A DNA stretch of 64,000 nt from Linum tenue (taxonomy: Eukaryota; Streptophyta; Magnoliopsida; Malpighiales; Linaceae), in contig CAMGYJ010000005.1 of assembly GCA_946122785.1 (NCBI GenBank), forward strand, positions 87,972,547 through 88,036,546. The letters run 5' to 3'. Position numbers and translations under genes: made by a program. The notes beneath the pieces were generated by a model. That model made no database searches. It was not told where the DNA came from and was given only the letters and a program-made list of their open reading frames with translations. Position 1 is the stretch's first letter, and every line of letters starts with the position of its first letter. Positions 40,564-51,690 of the stretch are shown here, piece after piece.

Positions 40564-41940
40564 TGATAGACCATTGATTACACATGTTTTTACCCCTATT
40601 CTTGAGCCGTTGGAGATGTCAATTCTCGCTTTTTAGGCCGATTTCACGCTAGGTTGTTCTTGTTTGTGATATTTCAGGTCCTAGTACGTGAATGAAGGCT
40701 TGGGAACGAGTTTGGGGTCGATTGGACGAGGATTGGACATTTCACGGGAAGCTGATGGAGCCACACGGGCACGCCTAAAACCTACACGGCCGTGTGGCAC
40801 CAAATTGCACGGGAAAAGTCACACTGGCCGTGTAGGGGACCCCCTGAGGCCGTGTGGAAATTCCAGGGAACTCACACGGCCATTCTGGAATTCCACACGA
40901 CCGTGTGGGTCGTGGACGTGTAGGAAGCCTGAGTCACTTATCAAAACGCCGCGGTTTGCACAACTCACACGGGCAGCTGGGGATGTCACACGGCCGTGTG
41001 AGTCGGGATTTTCTGGGTTTTAACCCAATTTTCAGCAAAGAAGAAGGGGTTCGGAGTTTGAGAGAAAGAAAGCGATTCCTAGTTAGAGAAAGCGACGAAC
41101 CAGAGTTCCCAAGTGCCCTAGCTTGATCTTCATCACCATTGGAGCTCGGCTCACACTTGGAGAAGTGCCGATTGACAACCAGGAGCAGATTCTCATCCTT
41201 CACAGCATGATTTCTGCATCTGAGCTTGCTTTTGCTTCTCTCTCCATGGAGTAACTTCCTCATTCATCTGGGTATGGAGAACCCTAGATTTGTGTGTTAG
41301 GTCAGATTGTATGAACCCAAGTACAGATTCTGTGATTTGATTATATTCAATTGAGGTTTGAACTGTTGAATGGCATGAATCCTGATCAAATTCCTGTTGT
41401 TTCTGCTTTAACCTAGAAAGAGAATATCTGCCTAGGTTGATAGAGCACCCTTGTTTGAAGCTAGGGATTTGGTGACTTTAGTCGAGGAGCCAACTCACTA
41501 TTCTGTACCGAATTCACTTCGGTAGTGGTGGTTTTGTTCATTAGGGTCTCAATCTGTTTACTCCGGTGGAGGTTAGTCGCCCGCTGGAGACTCAGATTGA
41601 GAGGGTCTGGAGACCTTTAGTCAAGACTTCAGGCTGTTTAAGAACCTCCCGCAGTATAACTATCATAGAAATTGAACTTGGTAAATTGCAATCCGGCTTA
41701 ACTACAGTCTAGGGGGAACCATATCCGGGTGACCTCTCTCGACTTGAAAACAACCGTTTAATTGCTTGCTTGTTTACTTGTTTGGACCTGCATTAAAGTT
41801 TCACTGCTAGATAATAAGAACTCACGGAGTGGTCATCACATCTAGGAACCGGGTTGACATTAAAACCCAAACCCGCTATACTACGCTTTAGGAAGTGGTT
41901 ACACTTGGCCATTTTCTAGAGTGATGGTTAGAGCGAGTCA
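40564..41940 (+). repeat. LTR A of Athila #1
   Basis: 1377 bp, TGATAGACC ... GAGCGAGTCA. Not preceded by a polypurine tract. It is closely similar to the LTR at 59442 and related to those of Athila #2. It carries 8-10 copies of the CACACGGCCGTGTG palindrome family between 40760 and 41000. GGGTA lies on both sides (40559 and 41941), as for a solo LTR. Confidence 0.85.
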
Positions 41941-42234
41941 GGGTATAAATATCGGGAAGAGAGAGAAGCTCGGGACGGCAAAATCAAATCTCAAACTGCA
42001 CCGTCGCAGAACTATCATTGTTTCTCTCTAGTTTCGTAGAACCGCTCTGTCAAAGAACTCCTTTGCAGAGTCGTAGATCGTAGCTTGTAGTCGTAGTCGC
42101 AGAGCTCTCCAGAGGAACCTCCATAGGAGTAGAGGTAACGTAACTTAGAATGCTCCCGGTTTGGTTTCTCGTTTCTCTTCGAGCACCCTCGTTCGAACGT
42201 AGTTTGGAGAGGTGGTGAACCGAGTAACGGTTGT
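41941..42234 (+). repeat. Copy of the downstream target sequence after LTR A
   Basis: GGGTATAAATATCGGG and the following 280 bp are the same sequence that follows the 3' LTR at 60845-61137. It contains a TATAAATA box. Part of it is found a third time at 43061-43207. Confidence 0.8.
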
Positions 42235-42894
42235 TAGGGGTGTTCAAACGGTTTGGTTACCGTGGCAACCGTTTTAACCGGTACTATTTGGATAATTTGG
42301 TTTGGTGAATTTGGATAATTGGTTTGGTTAAAGTTTTTAGCTTGTTTGGTTTAGGTGGTTTGGTTTGGTTTCAGACACTCCTAACCAGTCAAACCAAATT
42401 AACCAGTTAAGTAATTAGTCATATATCTAACATATATTATATACACATACTTAATACTTTGCATAACCACTCAAGAGTTAACGTTCATCCCTTTTAGACT
42501 GATAAAATATAAAGCTCAATATTGCTCATATAGTGTATATTTGTATATGTAAAGTGTAGACCAAAACATATGGACGCCTAATTTAGATAAATTTCATACA
42601 TTATGATGGATGAAAACTAGAAAGGAAGGTCATTTCCAGCCTATGATAATTGCTAAGAGACTAAGTCAATTTACACAAACACAACAATTGATTAACCCAT
42701 ACCATTGTCATAAATTTTTGTTAGGTGAATACTTCTATACTAATCGTAAGATAATTGTCTTAGTTGCATGTATTTTTGTTAAGGGTCAACTATAACTACG
42801 TGTTGATTGTTATGTTTTATTCATTATATAAATTGCGAATTGTTGCACTAACCGGAAAATTTTCATCGTCAATGATAATGTGATTTTATATTGG
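42235..42894. mobile_element. Left part of a hAT-like element, right end lost
   Basis: Starts TAGGGGTGTTCAAACGGTTT, a typical hAT end, and has GGTTTGGTTT-rich subterminal sequence. The LTR-flank match with 61137 stops just before it. No inverted partner is found before 42894, where LTR sequence resumes, so the right end was deleted. Confidence 0.55.
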
Positions 42895-43207
42895 TTACTT
42901 GTTTGGATCTGCATTAAAGTTTCACTGCTAGATAATAAGAACTCACGGAGTAGTCATCACATCTAGGACCCGGGTTGACATTAAAACCCAAACCCGCTAT
43001 ACTATGCTTTAGGAAGTGCTTACACTTGGCCATTTTCTAGAGTGCAGTTAGAGCGAGTCAGGGTATAAAGATCGGGAAGAGAGAGAAGCTTGGGACGGCA
43101 AAATCAAATCTCAAACTCCAGCGTCGCAGAATTATCATTGTTTCTCTCTAGTTTCGTAGAACCGCTCTGTCAAAGAACTCCTTTGCAGAGTCGTAGATCT
43201 TAGCTTG
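42895..43207 (+). repeat. Partial LTR end plus flank, duplicate of 41774-42087
   Basis: TTACTTGTTTGGATCTGC onward repeats the last 166 bp of LTR A, then GGGTATAAAG and about 147 bp of flank. It joins directly to gag at 43208, with no primer-binding site or gag N-terminus, so this is a deletion junction. Confidence 0.8.
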
Positions 43208-44419
43208 GAAGGCGAACACAAACCACCCCAGGGGAATCCTCTCCAGGTTCCCCCGGTGAATCAGATCTTGGGGAACAACCCCATACCCCAGACAGATGGG
43301 GTCCATCATCATCCACCGCCGCCGGGTCCCACCATGGAGTACTACTACACTCCACGGGTTGCTGACATCCGCCCTGTCATCCTCTACCCGCCAATTCCAG
43401 CGAACAACCTCGAGATCAAGCCATGCTGGATTCAACTCATTACATCCTCTGTCCAGTTTCATGGTTTGAAGGATGAGGAGGCAAGGGTGCACCTTTCCCA
43501 TTTTCTGCAGCTGACGAACGGGTTCAAGTTGAATGGTGTCCCTGATGATGCAATCCGCCTTCACCTCTTCCCCCATTCTCTGGCGGGGCATGCTAAGAGG
43601 TGGTTGGAGACCCAGCCCCCACTGTCCATCACTTCTTGGGACGATCCGGCTGACAAGTTCGTGCATAGGTATTATCCGGCATCGAAGACCACAGAAATCC
43701 AGCGGGAGATCACTCACTTCCGCCAAGAGCCAGATGAGTCACTTCGTGATGCATGGGAGCGGTACATGGGATTTTTCTGGCAGTGTCCCCATCATGGCTT
43801 CGGTGATGCATTCACCGTGGGGAACTTCTACAGTGCCCTCTCTCTGGAAAGCCAGAGGGTGATTGAGTCTCTATGCCCAGGAGGGGATATTCTGACTAAG
43901 ACTCCACCCGACCTGAACCAGATGATCAGTACCTTGGATGCCAGAGATCATTCCTGGGGGCAGAGCAGCAGAGGCAGGAATTCCCGGGACCGTGGTGTGC
44001 ACGCCATGGAGGCCATGTCCGGGCTAGAGCGAGAGGTGGCTGAATTAGTGCAGACATTGAAGCAGCCCAACAGTCTTATTCCGGGCAGAGGTTTGGCTGT
44101 ACCTCCAGTAGCTCAATGTCAGTGGTGTGAGAGTCCGAACCATCTGGTGGAAGACTGCCAGGCTATGCGGGAGTCTACCACTCCCCAAGAACAGTTGGCC
44201 TTCATCGCCAATGCTCGGCGCCTTGACCCATACAGCAGTACATACAATGAGGGGTGGCGCCAGCATCCCAACTTCGCTTGGAACAGCAACACCACTAAAC
44301 CACCTGGTTTCCCAGCACCATCGGGTGGTTTTCAGCAGAGGCAGCCCTTCCAGACCTGACAGGGGCCAGTCCCACAGCAGCAGCCCCAGCCAGCAGCAGC
44401 TCCAGCTCCAGATAATTAG
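43208..44419 (+). pseudogene. gag: Athila #1 Gag
   Basis: Retrotransposon Gag domain with the Athila motifs FHGLKDEEARVHLSHFLQL, GHAKRWLETQPPLSI, FVHRYYPASKTTEI and ESLRDAWERY. A CCHC zinc knuckle (CQWCESPNHLVEDC, C-x2-C-x4-H-x4-C intact) follows. The first 60 or so residues present in Athila #2 Gag are missing at the deletion junction. In-frame stops at 44357-44359 (TGA) and 44417-44419 (TAG) separate it from the next piece in the same frame. Confidence 0.87.
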
Positions 44420-45870
44420 ATGACCGAGCTGAAAAACATTTTAGCGACATTCATGACTACCAGCCAGGCCAATTTCGCCAGGATAGACCAAAGCATTGCC
44501 TCGTTGGAGGCGGGTCAGAGGAACCAAGGTGCCATACTGCAGGACCTCCAACATCAGATTGGAGGAATAGCCCGCCAAAACAATATCAGGGCACCGGGAA
44601 CTCTGCCTGCCACCACCATTCCTAATCCTCGCGAGCCTCACCAACAACTGGATGCCATTTTTACCCGGAGTGGTAAGTCCATATCTGCTGCTCCTGTCCC
44701 GGCCAGGCAGGAGGAACCACTATCTGCTTCAGCACTTCCAGCCGATGATGCAGAAGTGCGGGTGGAGAAGGAAGCCCCTACTCCCAAGCCACAACCAGTG
44801 GTTAAGGAGCATGTACCCCAGTTTCCCTTCCCCACTTGCCTACACAAAGACAAGCTGGAGACTGAGTTTGCCAAGTTTATGGAAATGTTGAAGCAGCTCA
44901 ACATCAGTATGCCGTTCGTGGAGGCACTGTCGAAGATGCCCAAGTACGCCAAGTTCATGAAAGACCTCCTTACCAACGAGAAGAAACTTGGGGATCTTTC
45001 CACAGTGCTGCTGAGCGAGGAGTGTTCTGTATCCTGCAGAACAAGCTGCCCGAAAAGCGCAAGGACCCAAGGATTTTTACTATCCCTCTTACTGTTGGCA
45101 GCATGCATGTAGGCAAGTCCTTGGCGGACCTAGGCGCTAACATAAATGTCATGCCATATAAGTTGTTTAAAAAGCTAGACCTAGGTGAACTTAGCCGTAC
45201 TAGGATGAGCATTCAGCTAGCTGACCGTTCCATTGTGCATCCTAGGGGTATCATAGAGGATCTGCTTGTTAATATAGGTGCATTCACATATCCTGTTGAT
45301 TTTGTTATTCTGGATATAAATGAGGATGTGGATGTGCCTTTAATTCTGGGTAGACCATTTCTTGCCACCGCCAAGGCACTTATTGATGTGCATGATGGTA
45401 AACTGATCTTGCGTGCTGGGAGTGAACAAGCTACTTTTTCTGTGGCTGAACTCGATCATTGTGATATGCCTGCTGTCACACCTATACATGCTATTTCTCA
45501 CCAGGTACACGAGCCTGTCGTGTACTCCTCTGTGCCTCTCGTTTTGCAGGATCCCCCTCTCATGCCTTCGCCGCCACTCCCTTCACCCTCACCGCCAAAC
45601 AAAAAGATCAAAGAGGAGTGGCGGCCGGAGCAGCAGGTGGCTAAGCCTACACGGAAGAAAGGTGGAGACCACTACGAGCTGGTTCCACCTCCTGCACCAC
45701 AACCACCCTGGCCATCCGAGTACTCACTCGCCTGCATCTTGCTGGATGGCCAGGTCGAGCTGACCAATGCTGGTGGTTGCACCCGTCGGGTGCATGGCCA
45801 CCACCTGAAGCTGTACCTCAAGAGCGATGTGGATCCGCTCTTGGAGGCACCTGTTCCTGCACCCCGTTGA
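44420..45870 (+). pseudogene. Athila #1 Gag C-terminus, protease and fused integrase tail
   Basis: Begins in the gag frame with a Gln-rich linker. It then has the Athila Gag-protease linker (FPTCLHKDKLETEFAKFMEM, MPKYAKFMKDLLTNEKKL). A one-base deletion near 45030 shifts the frame. Frame 2 (45022-45870) holds the protease (SLADLGANINVMPYKLF with the Athila D-L-G active site, VPLILGRPFLATAKALIDV). It continues open through a Pro/Lys-rich linker into HGHHLKLYLKSDVD, which matches the last residues of Athila integrase ([11 protein letters not shown] in Athila #2). RT, RNase H and the integrase core are absent, yet this frame is not broken at the junction. Confidence 0.82.
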
Positions 45871-47171
45871 GTATCCACCATGGGCGTCCAGCTAGAAGAC
45901 GGTAAAGAAGTGCTTGTGGGGAGGCAACCCCACCACGGTTTTTATTTATTTCTTTTGGTTTGTTTTCTTTTTCTTTTGGATGATGTAATATTGGGCTGAC
46001 CATTGGACCTAACGTACTATGTTTGAGTTCTTCTGTTCCCTTTAGCTGTGCTTTGTCCTTGACTGGTTCCTTCTCCAGTCCGTTTCACTCAGACTGGTCC
46101 GCCTCCAGTCTCATGTAGTCCGTGCACACCAATAACATCGTTCCCCTTATCCTTCCCTCTTCTACATTGAAGGCAATGTCGAACTTAAGTGTGGGGGGTG
46201 TTCTCATTTGACTGCCTTAGATCTGTTTGTGTGCTTGGAGCCTAGTCAACTGTCCGAATTTTTAAATTTGAGGGCTCCAAGTACGTGTTTCCATGCAAAG
46301 TGCCTGCGCAGTATGCTTTGAATTGACAATCTCTATAGTAATGTGCAACCTAGGGAGGTAGTGTAGCACTATGGAGGATGTTGAAGTATAAGATTTTGTG
46401 AATTAGTGGAGCTAAGACCGTTAAATTCATGTGGTAATGTGGACTCTGTTTGGATTATGTTGTGGACTGGTGTATTGAACATGGTGCTCATGTGGAAAAT
46501 GAAAAAGCAGTTAGTCCTCCATGTCTAAATCATCAAAATCTTAAACATGGGGTAAGCCCAACGTGTGTGGCACCTTTCATTGCACAAAATCGGGTTTTGG
46601 GGGAGATTTTAGTGATCCTTAGTGGGGTACTCCTACAAGGTGAAGCTAAGCTGTCTCTAGTACAAGTAAAACTTCCACCCGTTGAACGGTTTGCCTACTT
46701 GAGGATGTGTTTTTAAGGGCACGGATAGAGCTTCCGACCCCCCTTAATATCATTGACCCTCCACACGAGTTGAGGAAAAGGAGTTAAAAGAAGTACTCTG
46801 GCGAGCGCCAGATGTACAGAAATTGCTCTTGCTCGACTAATAAGGGTCGACCGTGCAAAAGACTGCAGTTGGAACCCCACCAAATGAAAGAAAAAAAGAA
46901 AAAAATGTAAATGAAAGTGAGAAAAAGGGGTTCCAACGGTGAAACGAAGTGAAAGAGCACCCCGGTACAACGAGTCATTGGTTGTGAATGTTGTGAGTCC
47001 CTTTGTCCATGAACTGACTGTCTTACTTCTACTTCTCCTCATGATCCTGGCTTGAATCTAGAACTCGCATTGAGAGAGATAGGGGGCGTCTTAGAAGACC
47101 AGTTGACCTCGTAAGCTGCTTTATGATCTAGGAAAGCCTCTACCGACGATCGGGGTTATTTGTTGCTATAG
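45871..47171 (+). other. Athila #1 3' non-coding region, left half
   Basis: GGCGTCCAGCTAGAAGACGG and GTGGGGAGGCAACCCCACC directly after the ORF are also found after integrase in Athila #2 (52900-52990 on the minus strand). A polypurine-like TTAAGTGTGGGGGGTG at 46185-46200 and GTGCTTGGAGCCTAGTC also have counterparts in Athila #2. No gene. Confidence 0.7.
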
Positions 47172-47176
47172 AGGTC

Positions 47177-48527
47177 TGACACGGTAAAACACAACACCAA
47201 ACTGCGACCAAGTGTAATCGTAGTCCGGGAATGCAGTAAAGTAGCAAGTTCTATTATCAACCCGGGGTCTAGATCTACTGCCTACTCCGTGATTATCTAT
47301 TATCTAGCAAACTAAGTCGATGATTGTTGTTTAAAGTAAAAGCAGTAAAAAGCAGGAAATGGTTCGGTTTTCTGAAGTCAAGGAAGAGTCACTCGGGAAT
47401 GAGTCCCCCTAGCTCCTTAGTTAGGTCTCAATTGTAATTACCCTGGGTTGATTTACTGTTGGTTAAACTGCAGAAGATCCGACAGTAGCTTGGAATCTCT
47501 TAAGCTGACCAAGCCCTCTCAGTCAAACTACCTGGCAGACGACTAGTCTTCACCGGGATAGGAAGCTGAGGCTATGAACACAGAACTCAACTACTGGAAT
47601 TGGATTCCAGTACAAATCAGTAGATTGACTAACTCTCGTATAGCCAATCCACTACTACCGAATGATGTAGCTCTAACAACCTAATCAGATTCTATCTATC
47701 TCAGGTTGCAGCAGAAATCAAGAAAAGCTGATCAGACTTCAATAAATTCAATGAATCATGCATCATTCGATTATAACCAAGCAGTATAACAATCCCAAGT
47801 CATTACAATCAAAATCCCTAATACTTGGAACTAGGGTTCTTTATACCCAAGTGAGAGAAAGTTCTACTCCATAGAGAGAGAGGGGAAAATAGGATACAAA
47901 GCAGTCATACTCATAACAATGGGAAGAATCTTCTATGGGATGATGATTATCACTCCTATGATGATCTCCAAGCTTGATTTGATGAAACCCAGCTCCAAAA
48001 CCACTCTTAGGATGAGTTCTTCGCACTTTCTCTCTCTAGGGCTCTGCTTTTGTTCCAAAAAGTCGATTCTCTCACTTGTGGCTCGAAATTGGGTTAAACC
48101 CAGATTTTCCCGACTCACACGAGCAGGCCACACGGCCGTGTGGCTTACCCAGATCCCCGTGTGAGGTCCAAAACGCTGCATATCGAATAAGTGCACTTCA
48201 GGCTTCCCACACGGCCAGGGTCACACGGCCGTGTGGAAATTCCACCATGCCCGTGTGAGCTCTCGGTAAATACCACACGGCCACAAGGGTGACTTGCACG
48301 GCCGTGTGGGTTCCAAGAATGCCCGTGTGAGTTCCTCAGCGCCTCGCCACGCGTCCGATCTTCGTCCAATCGCCCCCAAACTCGCTCCCAAGCCTCCATT
48401 CACGGACTAGGACCTTAAATATCACAAACAAGCACAACCTAGCGTGAACTCGGCCTAAAATACAAGAATCCACATCTCAAACGGTGTAAGAATAGGGGTA
48501 AAAACATGTGCAATTAACGGTCTATCA
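47177..48527 (-). repeat. 3' LTR of Athila #2
   Basis: 1351 bp; plus-strand reading starts TGACACGGTAAAAC and ends GGTCTATCA. It contains a cluster of CACACGGCCGTGTG-type palindromes at 48110-48330. Confidence 0.92.
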
Positions 48528-48529
48528 AA

Positions 48530-48540
48530 CTCCCCCACAC
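48530..48540 (-). other. Polypurine tract of Athila #2
   Basis: Minus-strand GTGTGGGGGAG followed by TT and the LTR start TGATAGACC; the second-strand primer site. Confidence 0.8.
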
Positions 48541-50342
48541 TTAACCGTTTGCTTGTCCCCAAGCAAACCAAGTCAGACACAAGGTAAGCTCACATTTTCA
48601 ATCATACCAACGTTGGGGACAAGTCATAAAGGCACAGAACATGTGAATCGTACTGGTTTTCAAATATCAACACATGAACAACTTCAATAGCAACCTGGAC
48701 AACCACCACAAAGGACATTCGAGTGCAGCAAAATCGAGTAAAGGAAGAGTCTCCCTTCTGTTTACCAACCAACCTAGACCTGACTCAACCACTTACTCAA
48801 GACAGTCACCTCATGCACCAAACTCAAGACATCAGAATAGAGACCGAGCAATCTAGGTCCTCACCGGGGTACAAGAGTATATAGAATATGAAAAATGAAT
48901 AACTCACTCTCGACCAGTGGGGTCAGGACAATTTGATGCGAAAAATGCGCATGCTTATTCTCTCAATCCCTAACATCTCTTCACCATGATGGCAGCCTCT
49001 AAATGCTAGAGTTCACATATGGGGTGTCACCACTAACTAATTCGGAGGTCTTAGACATAGGTTCAAATGACTGGCTAGGGTCTTGGACATGGGGAAAAAG
49101 CCTTTTAGGTGGTGGAAGTATTCATAGTGCGAGGTTCCACATTTCCAAACCCACACAATCACAGTCAAACAAACCAGTATTTCCTTCCTGCCATTCTGCA
49201 TTACTCAAATTCTCAAGAGCACAAGAGCGAAGGAGGTTATATAAATGTCAGCATTTCCAAGCCAAACTGCTAAGAAACACTACTTAATGGGCACTATTCA
49301 GATTTTTGGTAGTGGCTCTCTTTTGCTTTCATTTTTTTCTTTGTTTTTCTTTCATTTTTTTTTTCATTTCTTAAGAGAACCACCACCTCTGCACATATTT
49401 CAAACACATGCCCACTTTCAAGCACTACCTCCAACCCTCACATTAAATTTAGCAGAAACAGCAGAAAACATGTAAAAACCACTCTGTGGAACCTTCTAAA
49501 AGATGCAAAAGGGTGATTTTTCATTGTAGACCGAAAGAAAGGATAACACACGGCTCAAAGGGGCTGACTAGGGGATATGACACATCAGGACAGTCAATTT
49601 GGTCGTGGGCTGATCCTATGCCCCCATCATCTTAGCTAGTGACAACGTGAATGCTACACATCATGGAAGAGGGATCTATCGCACAAGAAAGAAACGAGCA
49701 GGCTCAAATCTCACATGGCTACCTATGTGCTCTATCTCTCATTCTGATTCCCTGAACTAGGTGCATAAACGACTGTCAAGAACAAGTGATCCATCCAAGT
49801 CACAGTTGGTAAGCAAACAATTGAAAAACTGAACCCCTACACAACTGTACTGCACGTCTCAGTCATCATTATAGGCTGTCCTAGTCACAATCAAGCTGTC
49901 ATGCATCAATCCGAAAACCATTCAATTCATCAATCACAACACAGTGTCAATATGATCAAACAGCAGTACTTGGAGCTCTCAAATCGTAAGATTTGGACAG
50001 CGGACTAGGCTCCAAGCACACATATATATATTCCAACCGATACAAAGCACCCCCCACACTTAAGCACGACATTGCCCTCAATGGAGTAGAGGGAGAGATA
50101 AGGGGAACGATGTTACCGGATTGAAATACCGCCGGGGGACTGGAAGTGGACCAGTCAGTGAGAAACAAACGGGAAGACGGACAGTGCTGCACGAATAGAA
50201 CATCAAGAACACACTAGCACTCTGTGCGTTAGGGATCAGTAGCCCAGACGGCCACAAAATAAACAATCCACAAAAGGAAAACAAAAACAAACGAAAAACT
50301 AAGTTCAGGCTCCGCACACATGGAGGGGCAACGAGTACAGCC
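48541..50342 (-). other. Athila #2 3' non-coding region
   Basis: No gene. Contains a second polypurine-like site at 50048-50059 (minus strand TTAAGTGTGGGGGGTG) and the GTGCTTGGAGCCTAGTC word shared with Athila #1 at about 46235. Confidence 0.65.
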
Positions 50343-51672
50343 TACTCGTCGCCAAGGTTGTCGAAGTCTATGTCGTCCATGAAAGCGTCATCACCATCAG
50401 CTGGGGGAGGTGGAAGTGGAGAGTCCTCAAGACTGGCTGCTCGCCCGGTAGCAGCTGAAGCAGGTGCTGCTGGACCTCCTGCATGCGCCTAGATCGAGCA
50501 TTCTCTCTCTCCATATGAGCCAGTGTCACCCCCTGCTAGGTCGCCATCATGTCCAGGCGCTCATGATAGGCAGCCATCCGAGTCTGATAATCGGCCTGAT
50601 GAGCCGCATACTTCTGCTGGAACTGGAGCTGCTGGTCAAGGATATGCTGGTTCTGGATACGCAGCTGCTCGAACTTGTGGGTGAAGTCCTGCCCGGGGAA
50701 AGCGGAGCTGCCACCCCCGTACTCGAAGGTGGTGGGGCGGGGGACAGCAGCATCATCCACCTCCTCGGGCTCTACATGATCAGCAGCCTCATCCTCCTGG
50801 TCCTCTGGCTGGTCCTCCTCTGGGATCTGAGGTTCCGGAAACCCCTCGATCCACAGGATGCCGCGGTTCTCTCACAGCACGTGCATGCGATGAATCGTCT
50901 CTCGGCCAAAGACGCTGGTGCTCCCTTGCTCTGTGCACCCCTGCAGTGAAAGGCCGAAGTAGGTGGCCAGGCGGGTGATGAATGGGGTGCAGTGGAGGCT
51001 CTTCAATTCCGAAGCACTCTTCTCGAAGGTTCTGGCCACCATAGAACCCAAGTGGAGAGGATGGTCGTGCTGGCGGATGGAATGGATGAAGTACATGGCT
51101 CTCTTGGTGATGGCGCTGGCACTGTCTGAAGCTGGGGTGTAAGACTTCGCCAGCAGGTGGTGGAGAATGCGGTTGTCGAGGTGCAGGGTGTTGGCCTTCG
51201 TCTTCCCAGCCGCGAAGGGACGCTGGCCTGGCCGAGCAAGGCGGTTGTACAACGTCTTGAAGTTCACGCCCACCGGGTCGCTGACCTCGATGACGTAGTC
51301 CACACCATCGGCCAGGCCGAGGTCGAGAGCAGTGGCCAGCTCGTGGTAGCTCATAGACCGGGGTACACCGCCGAGCCGGAACTTGACGGTGTTATTGTCT
51401 GTCCAACTCTCTGTGGATGTGTGCTTGAAGGTCGTGTAGAACTCCAGCACGGGCTCATGGTAGACCTTCTCGCGGATGGAGAGCAGACGGCGCCACGGGC
51501 GGTTGGTGACGATGGCGGAGAAGTGCTCGTAGCAGTGCAACTTCTCAAACTCCCGCCTGGACCAGCAGTGGTGCTGCCCAAACGAGCAGGCCAGGACGTG
51601 CTTGAAACGATCCTGGTAGGGGCCCCTCTTCAAATCCCAAATGAACGGGTGCTTGGGGTCGGGTTTCGTCAT
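50343..51672 (-). pseudogene. Athila #2 envelope-position ORF (ATHILA ORF-1-like)
   Basis: Starts at ATG 51672 (MTKPDPKHPFIWDLK), just after a good splice acceptor (TTCTTTTGCAG, 51677), as expected for a gene expressed from a spliced subgenomic RNA. The first 266 residues form a globular domain with FRLGGVPRSMSYHELATAL that resembles the plant ATHILA ORF-1/'retrotransposon protein' family. I see no clear signal peptide or transmembrane helix, so 'envelope' refers to position only. After a TGA at 50872 the same frame continues with an acidic segment (DQPEDQEDEAADHVEPEEVD), a Gln-rich coiled coil (LRIQNQHILDQQLQFQQKY), a TAG at 50536 and, after a frameshift, an acidic end (DDAFMDDIDFDNLGDE). 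Confidence 0.7.
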
Positions 51673-51690
51673 GGTCCTGCAAAAGAACAA

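Noticed and set aside
48145..48399. Short frames rich in THGR/TRPCG words
   Set aside because: Translations of the CACACGGCCGTGTG palindrome in Athila LTRs; the same false peptides appear at every LTR and at 52348-52919.
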